DNA of 64,000 bases from Lutimonas vermicola (GTDB taxonomy: Bacteria > Bacteroidota > Bacteroidia > Flavobacteriales > Flavobacteriaceae). The notes under the pieces were generated by a model. That model searched no databases, had not been told where the DNA came from, and saw only the letters and a list, made by a program, of their open reading frames with translations. Positions 35,731 through 44,949 of the stretch are shown one piece after another. Position numbers and translations under genes: made by a program. Where the stretch lies: contig NZ_JBCDNA010000002.1 of assembly GCF_038433205.1 (NCBI RefSeq), positions 620,001-684,000 of the forward strand, in the 5' to 3' direction. Numbering within the stretch: position 1 is the first letter of the stretch; each line of letters begins with the position of its first letter.

Positions 35731-36866
35731 TATTCGCCTCCCTGTTAATTTTCGTGTCTTATGCCATGCTGATCCTGTATTTTTACAGGGGTATTGAACG
35801 TCTGAAAAGCCCTGTAAATGACAATAAAGATCCTGAAGCCAGTTTTTCTATACTGGTTCCCTTTAGAAACGAAGCTTTAAATTTACCAGCACTACTGCAA
35901 AGTATAACCGAACTTGATTATCCTGCTCATAAATTCGAGCTTATTTTGATCAATGATGATTCTTCAGATGAATCGGTTTCTATTGTAAGTACCTTCAGGG
36001 AAGAACATCCAAAGCTGAAAATCATACAGGCCGACCTTATAAAACAGAGCAACTCACCCAAAAAAGAAGCTATTAACTATGGGGTGGCATTAGCTTCACA
36101 CCCATGGATTTTAACAACTGACGCTGATTGTATAGTTCCTCAATCCTGGTTAAAAACCTTTGATTTAATGATTCGGCAAGAACCTGTTCATATGGTTGTT
36201 GCTCCCGTTGCCTATGCACCCGGACCGGGTTTTTTACACAATTTCCAGGCCCTCGATTTTTTAAGTCTTCAGGGGATTACAATGGGTAGTTTTGGCATGA
36301 ATGATAAGGGCCTGGGCCAACCTTTTTTGTGCAATGGGGCGAATCTTTGCTATCAAAAAGAAAGTTTTACAAAAGTGAATGGTTTTCGCGGCAATGAGCA
36401 TCTGGCAAGCGGGGACGATGTGTTTCTCCTTGAAAAAATGAACCGGGCATTTCCTGGCAAAATTAAATTTCTCAAATCAAAGGCAGCCATTGTCCTGACT
36501 TCATCCAAAGATTCTCTGCGAGGACTGCTTCGTCAAAGGGTAAGGTGGGCAGCCAAGATCACTGGCTTTGATTCTGTTTTCGCCAAACTCGTGGGGTTAT
36601 TGGTTTTTGTGACCAATCTACTTGTCATAGTGACAATTATCCTGGGGGTTCTCGGCCAGATGTCCTGGGCACATGTGGGCCTTCTCTATTTAGTTAAATT
36701 CAACATAGATTTTATCTTTCTGCACCGGACCTCTCAATTTTTTGAACAGCAGGACGTGATGAAATCATATTTCATTTCCAGCTTGCTTTACCCCTTTTAT
36801 ACTATTTTAATTGTGAGCTTATCCTTCAAAAAAGCATATACCTGGAAAGAAAGGGTTTTACGATAA
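35727..36866 (+). CDS. Membrane glycosyltransferase family 2
   Basis: 379 residues. One N-terminal membrane segment, then a GT-A catalytic domain with FSILVPFRNEALNLPALLQSI, the metal/UDP region LINDDSSDES and TTDADCIVP (DxD-like), and acceptor-side GDDVFLLEKM with LRQRVRWAAKI (the Q/RxxRW motif of processive-type synthases). Three C-terminal membrane segments follow. Transfers a sugar to a lipid or growing polymer at the inner membrane; product unknown. Coupled to the YbhN-like gene. Confidence 0.88.
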   Translation: MIFASLLIFVSYAMLILYFYRGIERLKSPVNDNKDPEASFSILVPFRNEALNLPALLQSITELDYPAHKFELILINDDSSDESVSIVSTFREEHPKLKIIQADLIKQSNSPKKEAINYGVALASHPWILTTDADCIVPQSWLKTFDLMIRQEPVHMVVAPVAYAPGPGFLHNFQALDFLSLQGITMGSFGMNDKGLGQPFLCNGANLCYQKESFTKVNGFRGNEHLASGDDVFLLEKMNRAFPGKIKFLKSKAAIVLTSSKDSLRGLLRQRVRWAAKITGFDSVFAKLVGLLVFVTNLLVIVTIILGVLGQMSWAHVGLLYLVKFNIDFIFLHRTSQFFEQQDVMKSYFISSLLYPFYTILIVSLSFKKAYTWKERVLR

Positions 36867-36871
36867 GACTT

Positions 36872-37357
36872 CTATTCCTTTGGGGAAATTACTATGGGTA
36901 ATTTAAACATGGAATTTACGGGAATTCCCCTTTTTAAAGATGGCTGAACCGTTGCCGGAAGTGATGCAATGCTCTTGAACAACAAACTGTCAAGCTCAGG
37001 GATCTGACGTTGCGTTTCAGGATTTTGATGAATGTCAACGATCGATATTTTACCTTCAGTATTTACAAGTATATCGACCATAACGGTGTCGCTAACCCGG
37101 ACCGATGAACCCAGGTGGCTTTTTTTGGCATAAGATTGCAAGCGCCTGAGAAGTTCCATTTCAAAACAAAGATTTTGCTTTTCACTGCTGTCGCAATTAT
37201 TACAATCCAAAAACAGAGGGTATACATCTACTTCATTATAATCAATAAGGGTGTCAAGAAGTTCAGCGTTTCTTAGAGTCGTCTTTTTAGGTGATATAAA
37301 ATCACAGGAATACGTAACCACTATAATAGATATGAGGATAACCCGCCTAAAAAACAT
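36872..37357 (-). CDS. Lipoprotein with TonB C-terminal-like domain
   Basis: 161 residues. The N-terminus MFFRRVILISIIVVTYSCDF ends in a lipobox-type Cys, so it is probably a lipoprotein. The second half (RVSDTVMVDILVNTEGKISIVDIHQNPE ... LDSLLFKSIASLPATVQPSLKRGIPVNSMFKLPIVI) resembles the TonB C-terminal domain found in many Bacteroidota proteins. There is no membrane anchor plus proline-rich linker, so it is not a standard TonB. Function unknown. Confidence 0.7.
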   Translation of the reverse strand: MFFRRVILISIIVVTYSCDFISPKKTTLRNAELLDTLIDYNEVDVYPLFLDCNNCDSSEKQNLCFEMELLRRLQSYAKKSHLGSSVRVSDTVMVDILVNTEGKISIVDIHQNPETQRQIPELDSLLFKSIASLPATVQPSLKRGIPVNSMFKLPIVISPKE

Positions 37358-37616
37358 TGTATTCGCTTATACTACGTGAATGTACAAATATTTTTGAAAA
37401 TCACTCTGTATTGTACAAAACTTAAACGAATTGTTAATACTATGACCTATCCGTTAAAAACAGGCAGTAATTTCAAGAAATTTTCTATCCCAACTTATAA
37501 AAAACTATCCGGAAAATGGTATTCAGCTTATTAAAAAACTTTTGGGAGATCTGTATTCTTGGCTACAAAATTGAGTGTGTCTATTCATTATTCACATCTT
37601 TCTCTTACATTCGCTT

Positions 37617-38117
37617 ATGGATTTGTTTTTAGTACTTCTTGGATTTATACTGGTGATCCTTGGGATAGTTGGATCAGTACTTCCTGTTTTACCCGGCCCT
37701 ATTACAGGTTGGTTAGGGCTGCTGCTGCTCTTTTTGACCAGCACTATACCCATAAACTACTATTTATTGGGGATCACACTTTTTGTAGCCGTGGCTATTT
37801 TTATTCTTGACTATCTGATTCCCGGGCTTGGAGCCAGAAAATTTGGTGGTTCAAAAAAAGGAGCGACAGGAGCTACTATAGGGCTGATTATCGGACTTGT
37901 GCTTCCCATTCCTCTTGGGTTTGTTATCGGTGCCTTTGCCGGTGCGCTTATAGGTGAACTCATTCATGACCCAAAAGACCTGAAAAGAGCTTTTAAATCG
38001 GCTTTAGGCTCATTCGCAGGGTTTCTTGCTTCTACAACCATGAAATTGTTTACCAGCCTTATTTTCCTGGTGATCTTTAGCTATACCTTAATCGAGTACT
38101 GGACCGAATTCTTTTGA
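37617..38117 (+). CDS. DUF456 family membrane protein
   Basis: About 166 residues. The frame reaches back to 37575, but the ATG at 37617 (MDLFLVLLGFILVILGIVGSVLPVLPGPITGW) matches the family start. It has four hydrophobic segments and two glycine-rich GxxxG-type stretches (GATIGLIIGLVLPIPLGFVIGAFAGALIGEL), typical of DUF456 proteins. Function unknown. Stands alone about 220 bases before the metal transporter. Confidence 0.85.
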   Translation: MDLFLVLLGFILVILGIVGSVLPVLPGPITGWLGLLLLFLTSTIPINYYLLGITLFVAVAIFILDYLIPGLGARKFGGSKKGATGATIGLIIGLVLPIPLGFVIGAFAGALIGELIHDPKDLKRAFKSALGSFAGFLASTTMKLFTSLIFLVIFSYTLIEYWTEFF

Positions 38118-38335
38118 GTTTTTCGCCCTGTGACTGACTGATTCCCGGCAGTAGTCTATCCATTTTCACAATGCCAAGAATTGTACTAAAAAATTACATC
38201 TCATCCATCACTTATGATTTGGTGCAAATCTTTTATTTTCATGCTTAATGAGAGGTGTTTTCTTCATATTTTATATGTAAATTTGATCGTATAAAATCTC
38301 CCTCGAATCGTAAATAATTCTTGAATTCAAGCCTG

Positions 38336-39043
38336 ATGTTCCTTATGACTTTTCCTTTTTTTGCCGGTTTGATCGCTTCAATGCTTCATGTAATCATGGG
38401 GCCCGACCATGTGGCTGCCGTGCTGCCTTTTGTGATTGAATCCAAACGAAAGGCATGGAAGATTGGCCTTTTCTGGGGGATCGGTCATATTTTTGGCATG
38501 TTGATCATAGGAATGTTGTTCCTCCTCTTTAAGGAATTGATCCCTGTTGAACAAATATCTCATTATAGCGAACAGCTTGTGGGAATTGTTTTAGTGTTTA
38601 TTGGAATCTGGGCATTTGTTAAAATCTTCAAATCAGATCAGCACCATAAGCATCTTCATGTGCACAGTAAAAATCAAGCTATTATCCATAAGCATTCCCA
38701 TGAACACAGTCACAACACGGGCCATGAACATACTCATCCTCCACAGGATAAACAAGGATTTTTAGCTTCTTTCTGGATAGGGGTGCTCCACGGTCTTGCC
38801 GGAGTGGCCCATTTTATATTGTTCCTTCCTGTTCTGGGCTTTGAAAACAATTTTTCGGCAGGAATTTATATTGCCGGCTTTATTCTGGGGATCTTGTTAG
38901 CCATGACCACTTTTGCGCTGATCGTTGGAAAGGTTTCAGGTTTTGCCAGGAATGAACACAACCAGAATCTCTACAGGGGTATCCGGCTCACCGGTGGTGT
39001 TTTTGCCATCATTATTGGCGTCTATTGGATGCTGGGGCAATAA
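38336..39043 (+). CDS. NicO/UreH-like nickel/cobalt transporter
   Basis: About 235 residues, with a TTG start at 38321 as alternative. Six hydrophobic segments; the first region contains HVIMGPDHVAAVLPF, a metal-binding HxxxxxDH-type motif of nickel/cobalt transporters. A His-rich cytoplasmic loop (about residues 100-140, HHKHLHVHSK, HKHSHEHSH, HEHTHPP) probably buffers metal. Its position beside two [NiFe] hydrogenases and their maturation genes points to nickel supply. It is convergent with hypE. Confidence 0.82.
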   Translation: MFLMTFPFFAGLIASMLHVIMGPDHVAAVLPFVIESKRKAWKIGLFWGIGHIFGMLIIGMLFLLFKELIPVEQISHYSEQLVGIVLVFIGIWAFVKIFKSDQHHKHLHVHSKNQAIIHKHSHEHSHNTGHEHTHPPQDKQGFLASFWIGVLHGLAGVAHFILFLPVLGFENNFSAGIYIAGFILGILLAMTTFALIVGKVSGFARNEHNQNLYRGIRLTGGVFAIIIGVYWMLGQ

Positions 39044-39056
39044 AATCCTGTGGCGT

Positions 39057-40082
39057 TTAACAAATTCTTGGCAGCTGTTCCCCAATTAAAGGGCTTACCA
39101 TTCTGGTTCCTCCAATAAAACTTTGCATGACAACTTTATGCGGATGCTCCTTCGTTATATAGCCCACACATTTTGCATTTTCCCCTTTGGGGTCCTTTTG
39201 CATGAAGCTGAGAAAGTCATCGGCTATCTTTTCGTCAACGATACTGATAAAAACACCCTCATTCGCTACATAAAGAGGATCAAGGCCCAATATTTCGCAG
39301 GCGGCTGCAACCTGTTTCTCCAAGGGAAAATCCTTTTCAAAGATCTTAATTCCCAATCCGATATCACTGGCTATTTCAGACAGCACACTAGCCATGCCCC
39401 CCCGGGTTGGGTCTCTGAAAAGATGTATGTCTTCACCAAAGGTATCGAGCAATTTTGATACCAAATGATTGATATTGGTCGTATCACTTTTAATGGCAGA
39501 CTCAAATTCCAGCCCTTCTCTTTCAGACATGATGGCCATTCCATGTTGTGCTATATTTCCATTTATAATAATGCGATCGCCGGCTTTGATGTTATCTGCA
39601 TCTATTTTTGCCCTGGGATGTACTGCTCCAATCCCTGTTGTATTGATAAATATTTTATCTCCTTTTCCTCTTTCCACCACCTTGGTGTCTCCTGTAATGA
39701 TTTGAACACCGCTTTCATCTGCAGCCCGTTTTACCGAATGTACGATCCTGATAAATTCATCCATTTTAAGCCCTTCTTCAACGATAAAAGCAAGCGACAG
39801 GTATTTTGGGACGGCGCCACACATGGCCACATCATTTACAGTACCATTGACAGCCAGTTCTCCTATGTTTCCGCCTTTAAAAAATATTGGAGATACCACA
39901 AAACTATCTGTGGAAATCGCGATCTCAGTTTCAAACTTGACGATAGAACCATCGTGCTTCTTGTTCAATAATGGATTGTCAAAAGTTGAAAAAATAACCT
40001 TGTCGAGAAGGTCTCTGGTCATAATACCCCCGCTTCCGTGTCCTAAATTAATGGTAAGCTCTTTGCGTTCTTTGTCATCCAT
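39057..40082 (-). CDS. hypE: Hydrogenase maturation protein HypE
   Basis: 341 residues, PurM/AIR synthase-like fold. LGHGSGGIMTRDLLDKV opens the protein, FRDPTRGGMASVLSEIA marks the nucleotide site, and the C-terminus ends PRIC; that final Cys receives the carbamoyl group from HypF and is dehydrated to thiocyanate, the source of the CN ligands of the [NiFe] centre. Starts 4 bases after the hypD stop in the hya/hyp operon. Confidence 0.96.
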   Translation of the reverse strand: MDDKERKELTINLGHGSGGIMTRDLLDKVIFSTFDNPLLNKKHDGSIVKFETEIAISTDSFVVSPIFFKGGNIGELAVNGTVNDVAMCGAVPKYLSLAFIVEEGLKMDEFIRIVHSVKRAADESGVQIITGDTKVVERGKGDKIFINTTGIGAVHPRAKIDADNIKAGDRIIINGNIAQHGMAIMSEREGLEFESAIKSDTTNINHLVSKLLDTFGEDIHLFRDPTRGGMASVLSEIASDIGLGIKIFEKDFPLEKQVAAACEILGLDPLYVANEGVFISIVDEKIADDFLSFMQKDPKGENAKCVGYITKEHPHKVVMQSFIGGTRMVSPLIGEQLPRIC

Positions 40083-40086
40083 ATCT

Positions 40087-41178
40087 TTATCTTATTGAAT
40101 GTTCTGAAAAATTATAATAGGCGCTGCAGGCACCTTCAGAAGAAACCATTGGCGCTCCCAGAGGGTTGGCAGGGGAGCAAGTTTTCCCGAATTCGGGGCA
40201 ATCAACCGGTTTCTTTATTCCTTTAAGAACATCACCGGCCATGCAATTGGGATGCTCACTTACTTTGATCCCCTCTATACCAAATTTTCTTTCGGCATCA
40301 TAAAGGGCAAAATCTTTGGTCAATTTGTAACCACTGTCGGGAATCATTCCAATACCCCTCCATTCCCTGTCGCCTACTTCAAAAACCTGATTAATTATTC
40401 TAATCGCATTAAGGTTTCCTTCTTCTTTGACCACCCTGGCATATTGATTCTCAACCTTGTATATTCCGGCTTCCAATTGATTTACTGCCATTTGGATACC
40501 TTGAACAAGATCCAAAGGCTCAAAACCTGTAATAATAATTGGGATTTGATATTTGTCGACCAGGGCGTGGTATTCATTATAACCCATGATGGCACAGACA
40601 TGGCCCGCACCCAAAAAAGCATCTATGTTGCTGAATTCATCATCCAAGATCGCTTCCATTGCGGGAGGCACCAACACATGAGACACCAATATGGAATAAT
40701 TGCTTAACCCTTCCTTTTGTGCGTGAAGAACAGACAGTGCGTTAGCCGGTGCGGTCGTTTCAAACCCAACGGCAAAGAACACAACTTCTTTATCAGGATT
40801 ATTTTTGGCAATTTTAACAGCTTCAAGAGGGGAATACAGAATCCGAAGATCACCTCCCTTTGCCTTTGCTTCCAAAAGACTTTGTTTGCTGCCCGGAACC
40901 CTGATCATATCCCCAAAGGAACACAGAATCACACCTTGTTCCAACAGCTCAATGGCCTTGTCAATCAGATGAAGGGGCGTGACACAAACCGGACAACCCG
41001 GGCCATGAATCATTCTAATCTTTTCGGGTAATAAGTCTAAAATTCCATTCCTGACGAGCCCATGGGTTTGACCTCCACAGATTTCCATGATGTTCCAGGG
41101 TTTTGAAACCGTTTTTTTAAGGTTGTCGAGCACCGCTTTTGTAGCTTCAATATTTCTGTATTCGCTTAAATACTTCAT
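40087..41178 (-). CDS. hypD: Hydrogenase maturation protein HypD
   Basis: 363 residues. Seen are MEICGGQTHGLVRNGI, HGPGCPVCVTP and the C-terminal Cys set (HPNCMAGDV, DCPEFGKTCSPANPLG, EGACSAYYNF) that holds a [4Fe-4S] cluster. Together with HypC it is the scaffold on which Fe(CN)2CO is assembled. Between hypF and hypE, 45 bases from the hypF stop. Confidence 0.96.
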   Translation of the reverse strand: MKYLSEYRNIEATKAVLDNLKKTVSKPWNIMEICGGQTHGLVRNGILDLLPEKIRMIHGPGCPVCVTPLHLIDKAIELLEQGVILCSFGDMIRVPGSKQSLLEAKAKGGDLRILYSPLEAVKIAKNNPDKEVVFFAVGFETTAPANALSVLHAQKEGLSNYSILVSHVLVPPAMEAILDDEFSNIDAFLGAGHVCAIMGYNEYHALVDKYQIPIIITGFEPLDLVQGIQMAVNQLEAGIYKVENQYARVVKEEGNLNAIRIINQVFEVGDREWRGIGMIPDSGYKLTKDFALYDAERKFGIEGIKVSEHPNCMAGDVLKGIKKPVDCPEFGKTCSPANPLGAPMVSSEGACSAYYNFSEHSIR

Positions 41179-41223
41179 CTGTTCTATAAATTGACATCAT
41201 TTTTTTGACTGGAAAAATCTTTT

Positions 41224-43500
41224 TTATACTCCCTTTTTGCTCATACAATGAACAAAATACATCAACTGACCGTAGGATATATTTTCATCATTAGGAGCTA
41301 AGTTACGGTTAAAAAATAGCTCAAACCTGTTTTTAGATAATTCCTTGAGCATATCGATTAATACAGTATTTTGAAAAACCCCACCGCTCATTGCAATTTT
41401 TTGAGATCCACTGAGTACAGCCATTTCTGTGATCACGGTTGCCAGCGTATACAGAAAATTTAGAATGATTTTCTCCTTTTCAACTCCATTGTTAAAATCC
41501 TTGTAAAGGTTCTCCCATAAAATATGAGTATGTATTTTACAATCCTCTCCGGCATGAACATATACCTTTAATTGGCTAAGCTCGTAATCATTTACTGCAT
41601 TCTCCAGCAAAATGGCTCCTTCTCCTTCATACGAATTTACGTCACAATAGTTTAACAAAGACGCCACAGCATCAAATATCCTTCCTACCGAAGACGTTTT
41701 CAGGATATTGGATCTCTTTACAGAATCATAGATAGCAAGCTCTTTAGCCGAAAATTTATCCTTGAAAAACGTTGCCTTCTCGTCTTTATGTAAAGAAAAC
41801 AATGAAAGCCGGGGTTCTTTCGACATTTTATCTCCGGCAAGCCATTCAAAGTAGTCAAAATAAGCTGACCTTTTCATTTCACCTGATCGATACGTAAAGA
41901 ATTCTCCTCCCCAAATTTGACCATCATCACCATATCCGGTTCCGTCCCAGATGACCCCCAAAATCGCATCTGACGATGCAAACAAATTATTTTCTCCCAA
42001 AACCGAGGCAAAATGTGCCCTGTGGTGCTGGATTCTATACAACGGAACCTTGAGATTTTTAGACAATTCCTCTCCATATTGGCTGCTTAGATAACCTGGG
42101 TGTTTATCTGTCAGGATACAATGGGGTTCTTCTTGAAAAATCCTCCTAAAAACAGTCGTTGTCTCGGTAAACCTTTTGTATACCTCAAAATGATCCAAAT
42201 TACCAAGGTATTGACTAATGTATAAATAATCATTTGGAGTGTATGCAATGGTACTTTTCAAATGACCTCCCAGTGCCAGAATCTTCCCCATATTCTTTTT
42301 AACATGATCAAAGTAGTTTGGAGCAAATCCTCTTGATCTTCTAAAGGTGATTTTCTGACCATGCTTAAAGCTGTATTTTACAACGGAATCATCCTGAGCA
42401 TTTACAATGTTGAGGTTGTGGTGTAAAAAATAATCGGCCACGTCTGAAATCAGTGCCATTGACTGTTCCTTGCCGCTAATAATAGGGCTGCCATGTATGT
42501 TCCCGCTGGTTGCCACTATGGGCTGTTTTAATCCTTTAGACAATAACACAAGAATACCTGAATAAGGCAACATAACACCTAACTGACTGAGGCCGGGAGC
42601 CAAATCATCAACAGCGAGCCCGCTTTTTAAACCCTTACTTGAAAGTATGACTATGGGTCTCTCGGTACTCATTAATTCTTGACTTTGCAAGTCATTAACC
42701 ACGAGCTGTTCCTTTAACAAATCGAGAGAAGGATACAAAATGGCAAAGGGTTTTTTCGGCCTTCTTTTTAATCGTCTCAATCTTTGAATGACCTCCGGGT
42801 TTGCTGCATCACAACAAAGCAAATAACCTCCGGTATTTTTGATGGCAATAATTTTGCCTATGGATATCAAATCGCTTAGTTCCTCAAACAAGAGATCCGT
42901 GTCGAGGTTTATCACGGCTCCTTTATTATCGGTCAACTCCAGTTGCACACCGCAATTTGGGCAACTATTGGTCTGAGAATGGAATCTTCTGTCTTTTGGA
43001 TCCTCATATTCAGATTGACATGCCGGGCACATCAAAAAACCGGCCATACTTGTATGAGCCCGTTCAAATGGAAAGGTATTTGTGAGTGACCATCTCGGGC
43101 CACAATTTACACAGGTTGTAAAAGGGTAATTATACCTTCTGTTATCCGGGTTTGAGATTTCTTCACTGCAAGACGGACAGATTCCAAAATCAGGGGTCAG
43201 GGCCAGGTTCAATTTACCTTTTGCGGAGCTTGGAACAATATCAAAAGTATCAAATGCAACGCTTTTAACTTTCATTATTTCATGGCCATTAATTCGTGCT
43301 GCCGGTGGTGGGTTTTTGACAAGTTTATGATAAAATTCAAGGACCTTATCAGCTACTCCCGAGGCCATTAGAATGACTCCCTCTTCATTGTTGGACACCG
43401 TTCCTGTAATGTTCATTTTTCTTGCCAGCTTACTAACATGCGGACGAAATCCTACCCCTTGAACCTGTCCATTAAACAATATCTTATACGTATCTGGCAT
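41224..43500 (-). CDS. hypF: Carbamoyltransferase HypF
   Basis: 758 residues, full length. An N-terminal acylphosphatase domain (FNGQVQGVGFRPHVSKLA) precedes two zinc-finger-like units (CPSCSEEISNPDNRRYNY and CPACQSEYEDPKDRRFHS with further CxxC pairs), a YrdC-like domain around IKNTGGYLLCCDA and RRPKKPFAI, and a Kae1-like carbamoyltransferase domain with HHRAHFASV and AMSGGVFQN. HypF transfers carbamoyl from carbamoyl phosphate to HypE. Lies downstream of the maturation protease gene. Confidence 0.96.
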   Translation of the reverse strand: MPDTYKILFNGQVQGVGFRPHVSKLARKMNITGTVSNNEEGVILMASGVADKVLEFYHKLVKNPPPAARINGHEIMKVKSVAFDTFDIVPSSAKGKLNLALTPDFGICPSCSEEISNPDNRRYNYPFTTCVNCGPRWSLTNTFPFERAHTSMAGFLMCPACQSEYEDPKDRRFHSQTNSCPNCGVQLELTDNKGAVINLDTDLLFEELSDLISIGKIIAIKNTGGYLLCCDAANPEVIQRLRRLKRRPKKPFAILYPSLDLLKEQLVVNDLQSQELMSTERPIVILSSKGLKSGLAVDDLAPGLSQLGVMLPYSGILVLLSKGLKQPIVATSGNIHGSPIISGKEQSMALISDVADYFLHHNLNIVNAQDDSVVKYSFKHGQKITFRRSRGFAPNYFDHVKKNMGKILALGGHLKSTIAYTPNDYLYISQYLGNLDHFEVYKRFTETTTVFRRIFQEEPHCILTDKHPGYLSSQYGEELSKNLKVPLYRIQHHRAHFASVLGENNLFASSDAILGVIWDGTGYGDDGQIWGGEFFTYRSGEMKRSAYFDYFEWLAGDKMSKEPRLSLFSLHKDEKATFFKDKFSAKELAIYDSVKRSNILKTSSVGRIFDAVASLLNYCDVNSYEGEGAILLENAVNDYELSQLKVYVHAGEDCKIHTHILWENLYKDFNNGVEKEKIILNFLYTLATVITEMAVLSGSQKIAMSGGVFQNTVLIDMLKELSKNRFELFFNRNLAPNDENISYGQLMYFVHCMSKKGV

Positions 43501-43525
43501 GTGGAATCTTCTGTAAAGAATACGG

Positions 43526-44068
43526 CTATACTAAATTACAATTTTTAGTATGTATTTCTTTAGCTATTTGAAGAATAAGATCAACCGCCTTTGGAATCGA
43601 TTCGGCGACAGGATCGGAAAGGTCCAACGTCATGGGCTTCATTTCCTTTATTGAAATGGTTAATAATCTGATTTCAGGTCGTTTCTCCATCAAATAAACG
43701 GCTTCTACCATGTCTTTTAAACCCACGTCATGTACGCTCAAAGCGGAGGGGAAATCAGAGGCATATTTAGGCTTGATCAATGAGATACTCCCTGCTTTCT
43801 TGCCATCCATGGTTGCATCAACAAAGATAATATGTCCGTATGCTTCAATGCAACTCAACAGTAAAAACCCTCCGGTGCCGCCATCGAGGATATCCATATA
43901 GGTTGGAAGTTCCAAGGTATCCATTCTCTGTATCAGCTGGACCCCAACCCCTTCATCACCCATCAGGTAATTTCCTATTCCCAGAACAAGTATGCTTTCG
44001 GATTTGTCCTTTTCAAAAAAATAAGCGTCACTGCTTATGGCTACAGGAGTTCTATTTTTATCTTTCAT
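43526..44068 (-). CDS. hyaD: Hydrogenase maturation protease (HyaD/HybD family)
   Basis: 180 residues. Nickel-sensing residues of the family are present: Glu in LGIGNYLMGDEGVG, Asp in IIFVDATMDG and His in SVHDVGLKD. It cleaves the C-terminal tail of the large subunit after nickel insertion. Together with the hya genes just upstream it is expected to process HyaB (tail after DPCLACAVH). A separate protease gene (52982-53461) serves the second hydrogenase. Confidence 0.93.
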   Translation of the reverse strand: MKDKNRTPVAISSDAYFFEKDKSESILVLGIGNYLMGDEGVGVQLIQRMDTLELPTYMDILDGGTGGFLLLSCIEAYGHIIFVDATMDGKKAGSISLIKPKYASDFPSALSVHDVGLKDMVEAVYLMEKRPEIRLLTISIKEMKPMTLDLSDPVAESIPKAVDLILQIAKEIHTKNCNLV

Positions 44069-44086
44069 TTTATCCTTTTTAAATCA

Positions 44087-44161
44087 TTAGGCTTGCCATA
44101 TCGTTTGCCTTGATACTGTGCTCATACAGGAATCTGGCCCTAAACGCTGTGGCAAGCCTAA
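44087..44161 (-). ncRNA. 75-nt hairpin element between hyaC and the maturation genes
   Basis: A perfect 12-bp inverted repeat, TTAGGCTTGCCA at 44087-44098 and TGGCAAGCCTAA at 44150-44161, encloses about 51 nt. These can form nested stems CGTTT/AAACG, GCC/GGC and CTGT/ACAG with an ATGAGC loop (minus-strand reading). No T-run follows, so it is not a standard terminator. It lies between the hydrogenase structural genes and the protease-hyp genes and may stabilise or attenuate the transcript. I do not recognise a known RNA class. Confidence 0.5.
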
Positions 44162-44212
44162 AAAACAATTTAATACAACTAAATTTGGATGAACATATTA
44201 ACTTATGCGTTT

Positions 44213-44935
44213 TTAAATATGATCACCACTTTCTAAACGCTCTTTTCTCACAAATTTATAACCACTGATCATGGCAGAAGATTCTCCCCTGCCCTCGAGC
44301 CAGTCATGGTAAAAAACCAGATATACATGTATCAGTGTAAAAATGATAAACAACCAGGTGGCTGAATGATGCACAAAACGTGTCGTCATTTCATCACCCA
44401 GAAAAGTCGGTACCCAGGCAAATAATTTGGGTAACCACCAACCTGAAGTTGGTGCATAAAGCCCAAATCCCGTAAATATTTGCACCAATACCAAAAGGAA
44501 GAGCATGACATAAGAAAGTGAGGCTAAATAATTATGCCCTACACTAATATTCTTAAGTACCTCTTTTTCCTCATTTTGCAATAGTACATCAATCTTTAGC
44601 ACGTGTTTGATATTCTCCCATTGTTTTCTTTTTAAGGGAATAAAGGCCCTCCATGAAGAATAGTAATTCCCCCTAAATGCCCAGTAAATTCTGGCAATGG
44701 CATTTAAAAAAAATATGTATGCCGTAATAAAATGAATCACTCTTACCGTTCCAAACCAATAGGAATCTATAGCTTCAGCGGTTGACATTAAGGCTGGCGG
44801 GTCAGCAATAATAAAACCTGTTATTGCCAGCACAGTTATACAAAGGGCATTCAACCAATGAAAAATTCTAACAGGAAGCTCCCAAACCCTAACTCGTTTA
44901 AAGTCGTTTGTTTTGTTCAAAATAGTGTCCATCAT
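44213..44935 (-). CDS. hyaC: Ni/Fe-hydrogenase b-type cytochrome subunit
   Basis: 240 residues, four hydrophobic segments. Heme b ligand histidines are seen in VRIFHWLNALCI, VRVIHFITAYIF and in RFVHHSATWLFIIFTLIHVYLVFYHDWLEG. The family carries electrons from the small subunit to quinone in membrane-bound uptake hydrogenases. Starts 15 bases after the large-subunit stop, completing the hyaABC set. Confidence 0.94.
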   Translation of the reverse strand: MMDTILNKTNDFKRVRVWELPVRIFHWLNALCITVLAITGFIIADPPALMSTAEAIDSYWFGTVRVIHFITAYIFFLNAIARIYWAFRGNYYSSWRAFIPLKRKQWENIKHVLKIDVLLQNEEKEVLKNISVGHNYLASLSYVMLFLLVLVQIFTGFGLYAPTSGWWLPKLFAWVPTFLGDEMTTRFVHHSATWLFIIFTLIHVYLVFYHDWLEGRGESSAMISGYKFVRKERLESGDHI

Positions 44936-44949
44936 TCTTCATCTTAAAA

